A stretch of 64,000 nt of DNA. Origin: Orbilia blumenaviensis. Taxonomy: Eukaryota; Ascomycota; Orbiliomycetes; Orbiliales; Orbiliaceae. This document shows, in pieces, positions 1 to 11,310 of this stretch. Location of the stretch: contig JAVHNS010000002.1 in assembly GCA_036872755.1 (NCBI GenBank), positions 744,001 through 808,000 on the forward strand, given 5' to 3'. The first letter of the stretch is position 1, and the number at the start of each line of letters is the position of its first letter. The notes beneath the pieces are model-generated. The model did no database searches, was not told where the DNA came from, and saw only the letters and a list, made by a program, of their open reading frames with translations. Made by a program: the position numbers and the translations under genes.

Positions 1-1016
1 AATGGCTTGGGAATCACCCACGACGTACCGGACTCTGTGAAACCAATTCGAAGGGGCAAGACAAACGAATCGGAGCCTTTGATAAATAAGAGTGTTCGTC
101 TGAAAGCCACAGGTTTGGGTAGTTCAGATGGTACCCTTTCCCCAAGGTCACCCGCAACAGAGGAACTTTATTCATTGGATACGAAGCTCTATTGCATGAA
201 TCCGACCCTTATTGTGGGGATCAGCGAGCGTTCATATGAACTGTCGGATACATATGGGCTCGGGAGCAGATATTACGTTAATTGGGACGAATTACTGAGA
301 TCTACTCCAGCGGATATGCTCGAAATCTACATACTCAGTAAAATCGACCGATGCAAGGAATGTATGTGCGAGATAGGGCCTGATGGCTATACCGGCAATC
401 TTAAAGCTGATCCTTTAAGTAACTTCTGCGCCACCCAGCGCGAGGCTAATATCTGTCAATTGATATACGGTAAGTCGCTCAAAATAACAAACCGTTCTAA
501 CTTTCAGTAGTGAGGTCATATGACCACAAGGGCAAATTAAGTAACATTAATGGGTGGATCTTAGGCTGTCGGTGCGGAAGAGAAATGAAGTTGGAAAAGG
601 CGAAAGGAGGCTTCCCGCTAACGCATTCCGGTAGATCGAAGCCTGGGGCGTTCTTCGAAACGGCCTTCGATACTGATGCACCGGGGTCTCCGGCCGGTAC
701 GGAAGAAACATTACCGCCAGGTGATCACGCGGAGAGCGGAATGCAGGATATATATCATGAACGTGAGGGTATACCAACTAGGGAAAACTTGCAAAATTGG
801 CGGATACTAGATCCCAGTACCAGAGAGCCATACTTTCTTGAAGGGCCAACGAAAGGCCCAAACCCATATTGGCGCCTTCCTATTGATATTGGATCATCTA
901 GAACTGGATATAGGGGGATTTTGGCTACCGGAGGCAGAGGGTATAAGGGCCACTTTTGGAAAAGAGAGAACCTAGATATTGGTACCCCTGATCGATCCCC
1001 AATGGCCCAAAAATAG
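1..1016 (+). CDS. Unknown protein, 5' end outside the window
   Basis: Two open frames are joined by a probable 38-nt intron (470-507, GTAAGT donor, TTCTAAC branch, CAG acceptor). Exon 1 is open from the left edge to 469 and exon 2 runs 508-1016; the phase-1 junction continues the frame exactly. No ATG is present in frame near the edge, so the true start lies to the left. The visible part is about 324 residues. Cysteines cluster around the junction (CKECMCEIG, then GCRCGRE further on), and the C-terminal half is rich in Gly, Pro and charged residues. I recognise no domain, signal peptide or membrane segment. It could be a lineage-specific protein. The 38-nt intron is near the lower size limit for fungi, so a read-through product of the first frame ending at 510 is the alternative. 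Confidence 0.5.
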
Positions 1017-2419
1017 GGGGGCGAAGATATTTCCTAGACCCTAAATATATTTTCGAAATCTAGATATGAGACTGAGGCAAGTTTAAATACTGGAGTGTAA
1101 AGAAACAACACTGGGTAACGAAGATAATACACACGTAAGAGTACTAGTAGTATATATTTCCTAGATTGCGTATTTCATGTTATCCTTATCAAGAAATAAT
1201 GATAGCTTCTATCAGTGTCGCAAGAAAAACTTTTACATACTGGTCTCCAGACGTTTAGCGTATATGATTGTAGGAATACTCATGATGACACCGAGGTGTA
1301 TCATCATCTATATCACATAGTAATGAGGGTCTATTTAATTTGTATATACATGCTCCTTAGAAGCTTGACGCGCTTAGTCACCAACTTCGACCAACACGAA
1401 CAATTGAATTGACAATAAAATTGCTGTTTATCATATACGCACTGGTCTCATTGGAACCAGATAAGCACCCACAGTAACTAACTTGTGGTATCGTGTCCCA
1501 TCCGCGCTTATCAACCATAGTTAATCTTGTTTGTGGGGGAAAACAAAAAATAAAGATAAAAATAAATTTTGTAAAATTTGAAAGCGGAGAACTAGAATGC
1601 GCATGCACACCACTAAGGAATCTGATCAGCTGATTAAAGTGCCAGATAAACTCCAAATTTCTTATAGGAAGCTTTCTCGTTTGTGGATTGTTTGCTCACT
1701 TGTGCAGAATCGCATTGGTATAAGGAATTTATAGATTTCGATATTCTAGTAATCTTTGTAATCTTTTTTTTTTTTAACCGAAAACCAAGCATACAGCGCT
1801 AGTGTAGCATTAGCTAACGCGGGCTGTTGGAATCGACCGTCGGGACATATATAACTCCAGGCTGTCGTCATTTAGTAAGTCACCGGCTAGTACAAGTTCC
1901 GTGCTCAGATGTAACCAGGGGTAAGGAGATGATACCAACTCGAAGAAATAACGGTCTGAGATATACGGCATGTCGGCCGACAAATAACGCGCCGTTCCGC
2001 CCTCACTCTTAGCTATGGAAACGAATCAGGTAATATTTGACGTTTGGATGCGGAACCCTAATTATAACCGACCTAGAATGTCGGTGATAATTAACCCCGG
2101 CGAATAACTATCCGAATTTGGCAATTATTCAGCCTAGTTTCCGCGCTCGATATCGAAAGCGGTTGCTCCGGACTTAAAGTTCTGGAAACTCCGCGTATAA
2201 CTGAATCGAGATACAAAGCTATAAATCACGGTAATCACAGCTACGACAAAACTCAAAGAATTAAAGGTGCTCTATATTGTCATATAAAACACCCTTGCTG
2301 ATTACCACATACTTCGCCCAGTCCTCAAGTTTTTTTAAAAAAAACATTCAACAAGCAGTCAGATCTCATAATTCATTTGTATCAAGTCAACAACACATAA
2401 CCTCGTAAAATCCAACACG
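1017..2419. other. Intergenic, no gene seen
   Basis: About 1.4 kb of moderately A+T-rich sequence with only short unsupported frames on both strands. The last 80 bases before the NmrA-like gene carry an AC-rich leader (ATTCAACAAGCAGTCAG, TCAAGTCAACAACACA) typical of a fungal 5' untranslated region. Confidence 0.6.
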
Positions 2420-3447
2420 ATGTCCGCCTCAAACTACGCTTACAATGTCGCCCTTGTCGGTGTAGGTTGCACTATTTGCAAAACTAAGCTTCTAGATTAT
2501 GGCTAATTATGATATAGGCCGGTGGCAATCAGGGCAAATATATAGCTCAAGAGCTAGTCAAGGGCGGGAAGCATACCGTCACCGCCATCACCCGCGCTGA
2601 TAGCAAAGCTGAACTCCCTGCCGGTGTTACCCCTAAAATAGTCGACTATAACGATACATCCTCTCTAGTAGACGGTCTCCGAGGCCAAGATGTGCTTGTG
2701 ATAACAATGTCTGTGGCTGCGCCGCCAGATACCCAAAAAAAACTGATTGACGCTGCTAAAGAAGCCGGTGTCAAATTCGTTATCCCCAACGAATGGGGCT
2801 ATGATTCCGAACGAAACCCCGGCCTCGTCCGCGATATGCTTATCGGAGATAGAGTCATCGGGATTAGAGAATACTGTCAATCCGTAGGTATTCCCTTTAT
2901 TGGGGTGTGTGGCGGTTTCTGGTATGAATTCAGCTTGGGCGGAGGAGATATCCGGTACGGATTCGAGATTGAAAAGAGAGAATTTACCCGCATCGACGGT
3001 GGTGATATCAAAATCAGCACTTCAACCTGGGACCAAGTCGGCCGTGGGACCGCCGGTCTTCTCAGCCTCAAACTCTACCCCGAAACCGCAGACGACAAGG
3101 AAACTATCAGCAGTTTCTTCAACAAATCATTTTGTGTTGAGTCCTTCAGAGTCAGCCAAAATGACATGTTTGAAGGGCTGAAGAAGGTTACTGGAACTAC
3201 AGATGCAGATTGGAAGATCACGACTGCCAACTATAGGGAAAGATATGACGCCGCCATCAAGATGTTCAAGGAGGATGGTGATTGGAGGGGCTTTGGGATG
3301 GCCATGTACACGAGAGCATTCTTCCCCGACCAGGGCGCACTCATGCCAACCACCCAGAACAAATTAGTGAACTTGCCACAAGAGGACTTCGAAGAATGTA
3401 CGAAGGGAGCAATTGAGTATGAGAAAAATGCTCCAATATACCGTTAG
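2420..3447 (+). CDS. NmrA-like NAD(P)-binding reductase (isoflavone-reductase-like)
   Basis: Two exons (2420-2461, 2518-3447) separated by a 56-nt intron (GTAGGT donor, GCTAAT branch region, ATAG acceptor); 323 residues. The intron falls in the dinucleotide-binding loop: splicing joins VALVG to AGGNQGKYIA, giving a GxGGNxG Rossmann motif at about residues 13-19. This is characteristic of the atypical short-chain dehydrogenase NmrA/PCBER families, which bind NAD(P) and either reduce phenylpropanoid-like substrates or act as redox-sensing regulators. Downstream family features include the IPNEWGYD segment and a substrate-domain stretch (GIPFIGVCGGFWYEFS). The protein is predicted cytosolic, with no signal peptide. 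The ATG at 2420 is the only one that supplies the nucleotide-binding strand. The substrate cannot be told from sequence, and no pathway partners lie nearby. Confidence 0.88.
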
Positions 3448-4788
3448 ATAAAGATATCTACCCTTCGAAACCTCGCAAAAATCATGTAAATTAAGTTAAA
3501 ACGAAAGTACTAAGCCCTGATATCTAGGCAGGACCCATAGCTTATTCCTAGTTGGCTTTTTGAAACCTTGAATTATACTAGACTAGTGGTCGCATGCAGC
3601 CAACATTTCACTGTTCACTAATATCTTCAAATTTATACTCCCTTCAACAATACCATACTCCTAGTTTCCTTGCAATATTGGCTTCCTGTATAGGGCTATC
3701 AAATAAATTAATATAAGCCTCAAACCCCAGCATTTCTACATAAAAAGCTACAATGGTACACCGACATGGGCCTGTAAATGCCTTGCGGTGAGACATGAGT
3801 ACCATTCGAATTCGGTAGTTGTGCCAAAAGCGACGGGAGGCCCGTATCTAATCAAATTTTGAAGGTATCAGAACTTTCGAACTCTCAAACAGATTGGACC
3901 GCTACCGCAACATTAGCACCATTTTAAGCTTCGGTGTAAAGGACCTGATACTAAACCCATTCTCCTTCAATTACGGTTCACACCGAACCCCTGTCGCAGA
4001 GCTCGAGGCAGGATCGCAAGATTAGCCCATGCTATTTTATTCCCCCGATTAGTTCTATGTTGCACGAAATTTAACAGTATAGTAAGCACCCAAGCTCCGA
4101 AGTCGCACATGCACAGCTGCGCAAGCGATACGTTTTCTGGTACATTTGTAACACAATTGTACAAATCGCGCTCGGAAACCCTTGAACATAAGGTGGTACA
4201 GTCCCTGGGTTTATCCTTGTACCAGGAAATATTCGAACAGGGTCTTGGTAGGACAATTGCCGATTATAATAGTTAGGAATATCAATGTGGATCACGGCTT
4301 TGACGTAGTGGTGATTTACCCCAGACAAATACAATAAGCTCATGTAGTAATGCCGCTATATCACAACTTCAAGCTCTCTACTTTAATACCATGTAATCAA
4401 CAACATATGACTATGCTTCTGTTCTAATGCATCGCAAGTCTCTACGCTGGATCTGATTAATGCGGTCTAGGCAACACGTTAAACAAAATACAACAAGTCG
4501 AAATATACACCTCGGTATCGATATTGAAAATTAGAAATATAGTCTCGAAAGAATTTACAGATGTTTAGATGTACCGAATTACACGTATCCGATATATATA
4601 GTATTTTGAATCAAACTCACTTTCAATTGTCATCAACTAGCTATGAATATCAAAAACTACTTCTTAGCTACATATAGCTACATAAAACCCAAGCCCACAC
4701 CTCTCAATTATATTCCTTTCATTTTTTGTACGCCCAATAGGTATATTGTTGAGATTATATAGATCCACTTTTGTGTTAATTTAGTCGT
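3448..4788. other. Intergenic between convergent genes, no gene seen
   Basis: About 1.3 kb lying between the 3' ends of the NmrA-like gene (plus strand) and the GLEYA adhesin gene (minus strand). Only short minus-strand frames occur, without splice logic or recognisable protein. It should hold both terminators. Confidence 0.6.
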
Positions 4789-6753
4789 TTAAGTCTCGAA
4801 TCCCCAGCCCGGGTACTTGGAGGCGCTAATGCCATCACAGGAGTACTGGACGATGTAATCATTCGACTCACTGTCCTCAGCAAGAAGGATCGACTTATCT
4901 GGAGCGATAATTCTGAGCTTGAAGTTACCAGCGCCACCACGGTTGGCCCAGACGATACGGATGGGTGTGTATGTTCCCTTCTTAAGATCGGTTCTGAACA
5001 AAACTGGGGTACCACCTGAGGAAACGAATTGTTGGATGATATCAGCATTCTGGCGGTTCCAGCCAGAGTAAGCCTTGGCGCCGACCCAAAGGAGAGTAAT
5101 ATCGTCACTGGATGGGAGACTGAAAGTGTATGTGCCGTCTTCTGGGGCAAAGAGATAAGCGCGGTGGTTGATAGCAACAAGATCGGCGTATTGGCCGAAA
5201 TCGTGTGGAGTTCCGTAGATATCAACTGGGTTTGTTTGGGCAGAACTGAAGCCTATCTTAGTGTTATATCCGTAGCGGAAAGTAGCCGGGTTATCAGAGG
5301 TCTGACCAGCAGTAGCCGGGTTACGTCGCTTCAAGACAGTAGGATCGAAGCTGGCGATGTCAGTGACCTTGTTGCCGCTTGCATCAGTATTTGGAGAGGC
5401 ATAGTGTTCCATTCCGATGTTTCCACAGGAAGTATCCGGCTTAAGTGGCCCTTGTTGGAACGGGACCTTTGGGTAAGTTCCGGGAGCAGCGTTGGCACCA
5501 CAGCTGCAGCCACCACAGGCACCAGCGCATCCAACATTCCAAGCACTGCTATATCCTGTGGCTTCTACTGGTGGATAGCCCTTATGGTTGGAGTAGTAAC
5601 AAGTCTTGCTTCGCTCGTGGTAATCAACACTATCGCAACCATTGATGCCAGCACATGCGTCCATGCAGTCCTTAAAGGAAGCTTGGCCTTCAGATAGGAT
5701 ATGCGGGGTTGCATGACGGCGGTTGCAAACAATGCGGAAGGCAGTACCGAAGATAGTATTGTACGTATTGTGGTTGGCATATGGACATTCCGTGGAGCAC
5801 ATGACAGTCATGTCATCAGGTGCAGGTTGAGTTGGTGGATCAACGATAAAAGCATAGTGGTGATTGGGGCAGTCTACAGAGTTTGTGCCGAGCCCACCTT
5901 CGCCCATGAGGTAACAGCCTTTGCCATTTGGAGCATCATAGTTCACGGCTTTACAACCATCCTTTGCGGCACACTTGTCGATACATTCTTGGAAGGTATT
6001 AGCAGATGTAGATTCCAAAGTCTTAGTCCAGTGGTGGGTATTGCACTTGAGCATAAAGTAGCTTCCATCAGGAGCAGAATAAGTCTGGAGATTGTTCTGT
6101 CCACAGATCGCGGTATTATGAATATTTCCACTAGGATTGAAGGTGCCTGGGAGTGTAACAGCACCACTGCCACCTTGCTGGACTGGCGGCTGCTGGGTAC
6201 CGCCCTGTTGCGCGGGTGGTTGCTGAATTCCACCTTGCTGCTGTGGTGGCGGCTGCTGGGTGCCACCTTGTTGCTGTGGTGGTGGTTGTTGAGTGCCACC
6301 CTGTTGAGCAGGAGGCTGCTGGGTACCGCCCTGTTGCACGGGTGGCTGCTGAGTGCCTCCCTGTTGTGCTGGTGGCTGCTGGGTGCCTCCCTGTTGTGCT
6401 GGTGGCTGCTGAGTGCCACCAGCTCCACCGCCCTGCTGGCCTGGTTGCCATCCACCAGCACCCCCACCAGTCGCGCCACCTTGCTGGCCTGGTTGCCAGC
6501 CGCCAGCTGATCCTCCAGTTCCTTGCTGACCGGGTTGCCAGCCCGTTGCACCACCAGTCGCACCTTGTTGCTGACCCGGTTGCCAGCCAGTGCCGCCACC
6601 AACTGGTCGCTGCTGCTGACCCGGTTGCCAACCAGCAACGCTTCCTTGACCAGCGGGACGATTAGGCTGCCAGCCCGGTTGCGACAGTGTAGCAGTCGCA
6701 AAGTATAGCATCAAAAGCACCCTCGAGGGCGACAAAGTACTAAACCTCGTCAT
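4789..6753 (-). CDS. Secreted PAN/GLEYA adhesin with GWQP and QQPP tandem repeats
   Basis: Single exon, 654 residues. Residues 1-24 form a signal peptide (RVLLMLYFATATLSQ). Residues 27-113 hold six GWQPGQQ-type units and 114-195 hold eight (T/I)QQPPxQQGG units: a glycine/glutamine/proline stalk. Two cysteine-patterned PAN/Apple-like modules follow (about 217-300, with CIDKCAAKDGCKAVNYD; about 319-392, with CMDACAGINGCDSVDYHE), then a short Cys-Gly knot (GCAGACGGCSCG, 408-419). A C-terminal GLEYA lectin-like domain spans about 440-640; its SSDDITLLWVG stretch (548-558) contains the paired aspartates expected for the calcium site. GLEYA domains bind carbohydrate in fungal cell-surface adhesins, and PAN modules bind protein or sugar. 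A TATATAAG box lies at 6866-6873 on this strand. No GPI signal is visible at the C terminus, so it is secreted or wall-associated by other means. A role in adhesion to prey or surfaces is inferred. Confidence 0.9.
   Translation of the reverse strand: MTRFSTLSPSRVLLMLYFATATLSQPGWQPNRPAGQGSVAGWQPGQQQRPVGGGTGWQPGQQQGATGGATGWQPGQQGTGGSAGGWQPGQQGGATGGGAGGWQPGQQGGGAGGTQQPPAQQGGTQQPPAQQGGTQQPPVQQGGTQQPPAQQGGTQQPPPQQQGGTQQPPPQQQGGIQQPPAQQGGTQQPPVQQGGSGAVTLPGTFNPSGNIHNTAICGQNNLQTYSAPDGSYFMLKCNTHHWTKTLESTSANTFQECIDKCAAKDGCKAVNYDAPNGKGCYLMGEGGLGTNSVDCPNHHYAFIVDPPTQPAPDDMTVMCSTECPYANHNTYNTIFGTAFRIVCNRRHATPHILSEGQASFKDCMDACAGINGCDSVDYHERSKTCYYSNHKGYPPVEATGYSSAWNVGCAGACGGCSCGANAAPGTYPKVPFQQGPLKPDTSCGNIGMEHYASPNTDASGNKVTDIASFDPTVLKRRNPATAGQTSDNPATFRYGYNTKIGFSSAQTNPVDIYGTPHDFGQYADLVAINHRAYLFAPEDGTYTFSLPSSDDITLLWVGAKAYSGWNRQNADIIQQFVSSGGTPVLFRTDLKKGTYTPIRIVWANRGGAGNFKLRIIAPDKSILLAEDSESNDYIVQYSCDGISASKYPGWGFET
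6150..6675 (-). repeat. In-gene tandem repeats encoding the adhesin stalk
   Basis: Roughly 14-residue GWQP-type units (six) followed by 10-11-residue QQPP units (eight). At DNA level these are imperfect 30-45-bp tandem repeats, which create long spurious open frames on both strands. Such arrays commonly vary in copy number between strains. Confidence 0.85.
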
Positions 6754-6865
6754 AGTGGTAGATACAACAAAACCGTGTGGAATACAAGATTAAATGGAAA
6801 TGGGCTGAGGGCTTGGATGATGAACGAAAAGAAAGGATCTCAGACTAGACGGCTGAGGCAGCATA

Positions 6866-6873
6866 CTTATATA
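6866..6873 (-). promoter_or_regulatory. TATA box of the GLEYA adhesin gene
   Basis: TATATAAG on the minus strand, about 113 nt upstream of the start codon at 6753. It is the only good TATA element in the upstream 300 bases. Confidence 0.55.
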
Positions 6874-8625
6874 CCCTCGACATGTATGAATAACGTTCTA
6901 GTTACACATTGTAGCAATCAACTTGACGGCTAGGCAATTAACACCTAGAAGGTTGGTGGGAGACCATTCTTTTCCGTGTCCAACAATCAGGACTATGGGT
7001 AATCGCCGCACTCGATTACATTCAAGAAAATTGGTATCTCGATTTGAATGACAGATTACAAACCAAGGGGCCTTGGGATTCCAGGGCACGTCTGCTGTAC
7101 ATACAGCTTTACTAACATGGTGATCGCATGAGTCTCCGAACTTAGGCCGTTGATTCGTCAAAAAGTCTGGACATGGTATCTCCAGAATTACCACGATTAC
7201 AGATATTCAGCTGCCTCACACTTCCTGCAATGCAATGTATGCATTGCATGTACATATCAAACCGATTAAATCGCGCCAGTTTAGAGTTCTGGATCGTCAG
7301 CAGCAAGGTCCTGGAATTCGTCCTTATCTCAAGTTGGAACTCCTTCCCCGCACTTTTCGCATGTTGCAGTCGTGCCTACGTAGCATGGAATTAGAAGCTT
7401 CTGGGACGGTTATGCATATATACATACGGACGTGCTATTTCGAGAACCATTGCGGAATTTGATAGACACCTAACAGTCAGATATCCAATAAAAGTAGAAT
7501 GCCAAGTATGTGACATCCCAGCTGTTACACAGGAGCGATAGACACTGCATTCCTCGGCACATTCTCAAAAGGGTCCCGTTTCGTGGTCCACACGGTAAGC
7601 GAAGACGGGACGGCACGAAAAACAAAAAAAAACAGCGAGCAACTTCCGATCTAAATTCCCGAGGTCGGTTGCAGCCAATGGAATGAGCTTCCCCAGATCA
7701 AGGGATCTTGCATCCAGTTAGGTGCAGAAACAAACCACAGGGGGATAGCTTACATGTTTCTCAAAATCGTGTAACAGTATTTTTTACCGAGCGTGTTCCT
7801 TGCTTCAGGTCTGGACCTATCCCGCTCGCAGATATATCAGACTTTGGCATAGATTTTCGGTGAGGGCGCAATATCCGGCAATGTTGGACTTCTTAAGCCT
7901 GTGGGTTAGGCCCCGATTGCGATTAGTGATAGGCAAAATTTTCTCACCAAAATTATAGAGTTCAGTCTGTAAAGCGCTCAAGACCTCGTCATCATGCAGA
8001 TGCAAGTCGTGCATTTCGTTGGTTGCAAAGGCTGCAACCAATTGAGTGTGTACTCCTGTCACTATCACAGCTGCAAGTCTGCAGACTCCCTGCCTTTGGT
8101 TTCGAAGATCGCGCGGCAAGCGTCGGTCGACAATCGATTGTATCTGCATGTTATCATATTTTATCTTTATTAAACTTCATGGAATATACTGTTTGGTTAC
8201 ATTCCAATAATTAAATAGAGAGGTTGGGTTTGGAATCTTGATAGCCTGTGGGACCGGACATATTCTGGGTCGAACATATGATAATCGTTGTGACGTACCA
8301 CAGATTGAGGTTGGAGACGACCCGTGTTATCTCCAGGCTACGCGCCTTGCATGTCGCCCTTGATAGGCGGCCGTGAAGATCCGGTCTTCTTCAATTCTGC
8401 AGCAATTGAACGAATGCATTCTAAGATTCTCCGCAAGGTGCAATGCACCAGGCCATCTGATCAGCTGAGAGGTTGAAGTATTCCAACACCACCCCGCATA
8501 GCTAAGAAATTGAATTTATTATTGTGTTCAAGTAATATCCTACCCCTCAAACTTATTTAACCTGTGAGCACCCTCGGTAACATCTCATCAAGTAAGCCCA
8601 TTTTTTACTCAGCTTACTTGGTTCA
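6874..8625. other. Intergenic between divergent secreted-protein genes, no gene seen
   Basis: About 1.75 kb of mixed composition separates the GLEYA adhesin gene (minus strand) from the small secreted protein gene (plus strand). It serves as upstream region for both. No frame here has protein-like character. A short poly-A run sits near 7622. Confidence 0.6.
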
Positions 8626-8634
8626 TATATAAAG
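8626..8634 (+). promoter_or_regulatory. TATA box of the small secreted protein gene
   Basis: TATATAAAG, 120 nt upstream of the ATG at 8754, in the usual position for a strongly regulated fungal gene. Confidence 0.55.
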
Positions 8635-8753
8635 TTAACGCCTTCGCTGAGTTATCCTTTATTTTACCCCCAAGTGTATCATAAGGTAGCACACTTTCTA
8701 TTTCCAAATTACTTAAAGTATCTGTATACTGATCTATCCATCTAGCAGAAGCT

Positions 8754-9077
8754 ATGCAGCTCAAAACCCTTCTCACCATCGCTGCCGTCGCGGCACTCAA
8801 CGGCGAGGCCATGGCCTGGCTCCGGTTCAAACCTCTCGGCGGCGTTCTTGCCGGGCTCCCGAAATCGAATCAGGACGGCTACACTACCTTAGCCTATTTC
8901 CCGGTCATTATCCGTCAACCAACCGCCGTCCCTCCACCCCCCGGCCCAAATCTGAACACCGCCATGCAGCAGGGCGATGCCACCTGCCAAGCAAACGCTG
9001 GACCTGGTAGCCGCGCTTGCATTGACAACACGGGCACCCTTCAGGCCTGTATCCCATTCAGCCCAGGCTGCCCGTAG
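8754..9077 (+). CDS. Small secreted cysteine-containing protein (candidate effector)
   Basis: Single exon, 107 residues. A clear signal peptide occupies about residues 1-21 (KTLLTIAAVAALNGEAMA, cleavage near AMA-W). The mature part of about 86 residues has a proline-rich middle (PTAVPPPPGPN) and four cysteines near the C terminus (CQANAGPGSRAC, then QAC and GCP at the very end), consistent with two disulfides. There is no known domain and no transmembrane segment after the signal. It has a TATA box and a simple promoter. By size, secretion and cysteine content it fits the broad class of fungal small secreted proteins or effectors, but a role is inference only. Confidence 0.75.
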   Translation: MQLKTLLTIAAVAALNGEAMAWLRFKPLGGVLAGLPKSNQDGYTTLAYFPVIIRQPTAVPPPPGPNLNTAMQQGDATCQANAGPGSRACIDNTGTLQACIPFSPGCP

Positions 9078-10281
9078 TTCTATATATACATAATATCGGC
9101 AATAGGTTAAGTGCCTCGATGATTTATATTGAGCACCGGGAGCGCCTTTTCCACTTTAACTCCTGTTCTAGATCTGTCTATCAGTACTATCCCCTATTAG
9201 CTGTGTATAAGGAAAATTTAGATGGAATTTCGCTGAACGGATCGTGCCTCTTTTTTTTGTATTCGCTTGATATATACACAATCATGTATACTTGAGGATG
9301 AAGTTGACGCTACCTAGCCTTCCCACCCGAATATCATTTGACCATTGACGACAGTCAAAGCATGCTAGCAACTTCATGAAGAAGGCGCCATCCAAAACCA
9401 GAATGGTTTCCAGCGTAAATCTGCAATAAGGGCCCTATTTCAATTAGCCTACTAAATTCTACAAGAAATATATCTATTCTTGCCTCTGTTTCGAATTTGA
9501 TAAATTTAAGCTATTGTTGCTTCGGAGTCTGCGTATGAACAGACTTCTATGAAATTGGGACAAGTGCGTAGGAGTAAATTGGAGACCAGGTACTAAATCA
9601 CGATGACGCCATACAAAGATAACATAGTCAAGCTAGTGTACTCTTGTTAATCTTCAGGTCTAGATAACAGACCTTGCAATCGCCGAAGCAGGTCCTACAT
9701 TATGTAAGGCCCCTTGCGGGGTCATAAAAGATAGTTTTTCCAATAGGTTGGCTTTGAGTTGCTCTGGTCTGTCGGGGCATGTGAAAGAGAAGGGATACGG
9801 AGATGAATTGACAATTTAGCAAGCAAGTGACTTGATGGGCTTAGAAAATTGTTCCATCATCTATTTCTCAAAACAGGGTTGGTCTCATGCAGGGGTTATT
9901 GTGCTCCGTCTGTATCTAACGAATGAGCATTGAGCAGTGACGTCTGATAACAGCATCGAGAACCCTGGCGTGTTGGCCTAGATCTTGCGTTGTCGTTGCA
10001 TTCCGAAGCTATATTCCCAAAATAGTAATTCTGGTGGAATTATTTAAATTCCCCAATATGGTTAGCGCATATAGTCCACAAGCTGGCAGACGCGCGAAAA
10101 GTTTCCCAGTCACAGATCCAGCTAAAGGCCCCATCGTCACTCATCAACCTCCCTCCTAGGCGCCAAAACCCCCCCATCTATACCCTCCAAGAACCCTCCA
10201 ATATTACATCAATAGGTCCATTGGCTACTCTCCCTATCATATTACACGTATCGGACGCCTCCGATTACTACATCTGTCACA
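9078..10281. other. Intergenic, upstream region of SmD1, no gene seen
   Basis: About 1.2 kb with only short frames. The last 150 bases are CT- and CCTCC-rich (CATCAACCTCCCTCCTAGG), typical of a fungal housekeeping leader. Confidence 0.6.
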
Positions 10282-10884
10282 ATGAAGCTGGTCAGGTGAG
10301 CTACTCCCGCTGTTCAAAATCACGAGTCTACCAAAAGCAGATCTATCAACTGCCCCGTTCCATCACACATCTCTCATAGTGATACGTGCATGCTAAATTC
10401 GTGAACATCTAGATTCTTAATGAAATGCGCGAACGAGACGGTTACCGTTGAGCTGAAGAATGGTACGACCACTACCCTCCACTCTCGTTGCCCACACGAC
10501 ACCAGATTCTTGAGAGGCAGACGCAGGCATTAGCTGACAATACGGGTTTTGTTTTGTAATACAGGGACGATCATTCACGGCACAATAACTACTGTCACTC
10601 CAACTATGAACACTTCCCTGCGTACGGTGCGAATGACGGTGCGAAATCGCGAGCCACAGACGCTGGATACCATCAATATCCGAGGAAGCACGATCCGTTA
10701 CTTCATCCTGCCGGATTCGTTACCGTTGGATACACTCTTGATTGATGATAGTGTCAAGGCGAAGAATAAGGCGAGAAAGGAAGGTGATAAGGGTGGTGAC
10801 CGCGGTGGTGGTGGAAGAGGACGAGGACGAGGACGGGGTAGGGGAGACCGTGGTGGTGGCCGTGGACGGGGTGGAAGACGTTAA
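10282..10884 (+). CDS. SMD1: Small nuclear ribonucleoprotein SmD1
   Basis: Three exons (10282-10295, 10413-10462, 10565-10884) separated by introns of 117 and 102 nt; 127 residues. The first exon encodes only MKLV and part of an arginine codon; splicing restores MKLVRFLMK, the near-invariant N terminus of SmD1. The Sm1 motif ([18 protein letters not shown], about 14-31) and Sm2 motif ([16 protein letters not shown], about 57-72) are both complete, and the C terminus is a long [15 protein letters not shown] tail, the usual site of symmetric arginine dimethylation. The protein is one of seven Sm proteins that ring the U1, U2, U4 and U5 snRNAs in the nucleus and is essential for splicing. Length and intron-rich 5' end match the fungal family. 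Confidence 0.95.
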
Positions 10885-11310
10885 ATTTTTTGTCTTTAGG
10901 AGTGGATATTGATGGGTGGTTTGGAGATTGAGTTATGGGTGCGAAGTTTCTTCGAGGCATCCCTAAAAAAACTCGGCGAGATGGAACAACAATATAGCTG
11001 TCCTGCAAAGGCGCACGAAACCATATATCAAGCTAGTGGGATCCAGAACAGGTGAGATGGTGTTCAATGCACCTCCATCATGACACAGTATCAAAAAGTG
11101 GATAGATGTTCTTTTTTTCTCCATTTTTTCCCTTTTGCTTTCTTTTTATTTTCTCATACTGTATACTTAACGAAAGATGCGAAAATCATAAGCCTGTCTC
11201 ATCGTCTCAATTGCTTTTCTTATACATTCAGTTAACCGTGAACGCCGATGCAAATGCTCGCGAAATTTTGATTTTATGATACACTTTTTACCCATTCTCC
11301 GAGCCGTGGT
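10885..11310. other. Intergenic between convergent SmD1 and SDHAF3 genes
   Basis: About 430 bases holding the 3' ends of two convergent genes. T-rich runs near 11100-11160 may belong to the polyadenylation signals. Confidence 0.6.

Noticed and set aside
5029..6708. Several long open frames opposite or out of frame to the GLEYA adhesin gene (up to 269 codons)
   Set aside because: They arise from the low-complexity tandem repeats and biased codons of the adhesin frame. Only the minus-strand 654-residue frame has a signal peptide and domains.
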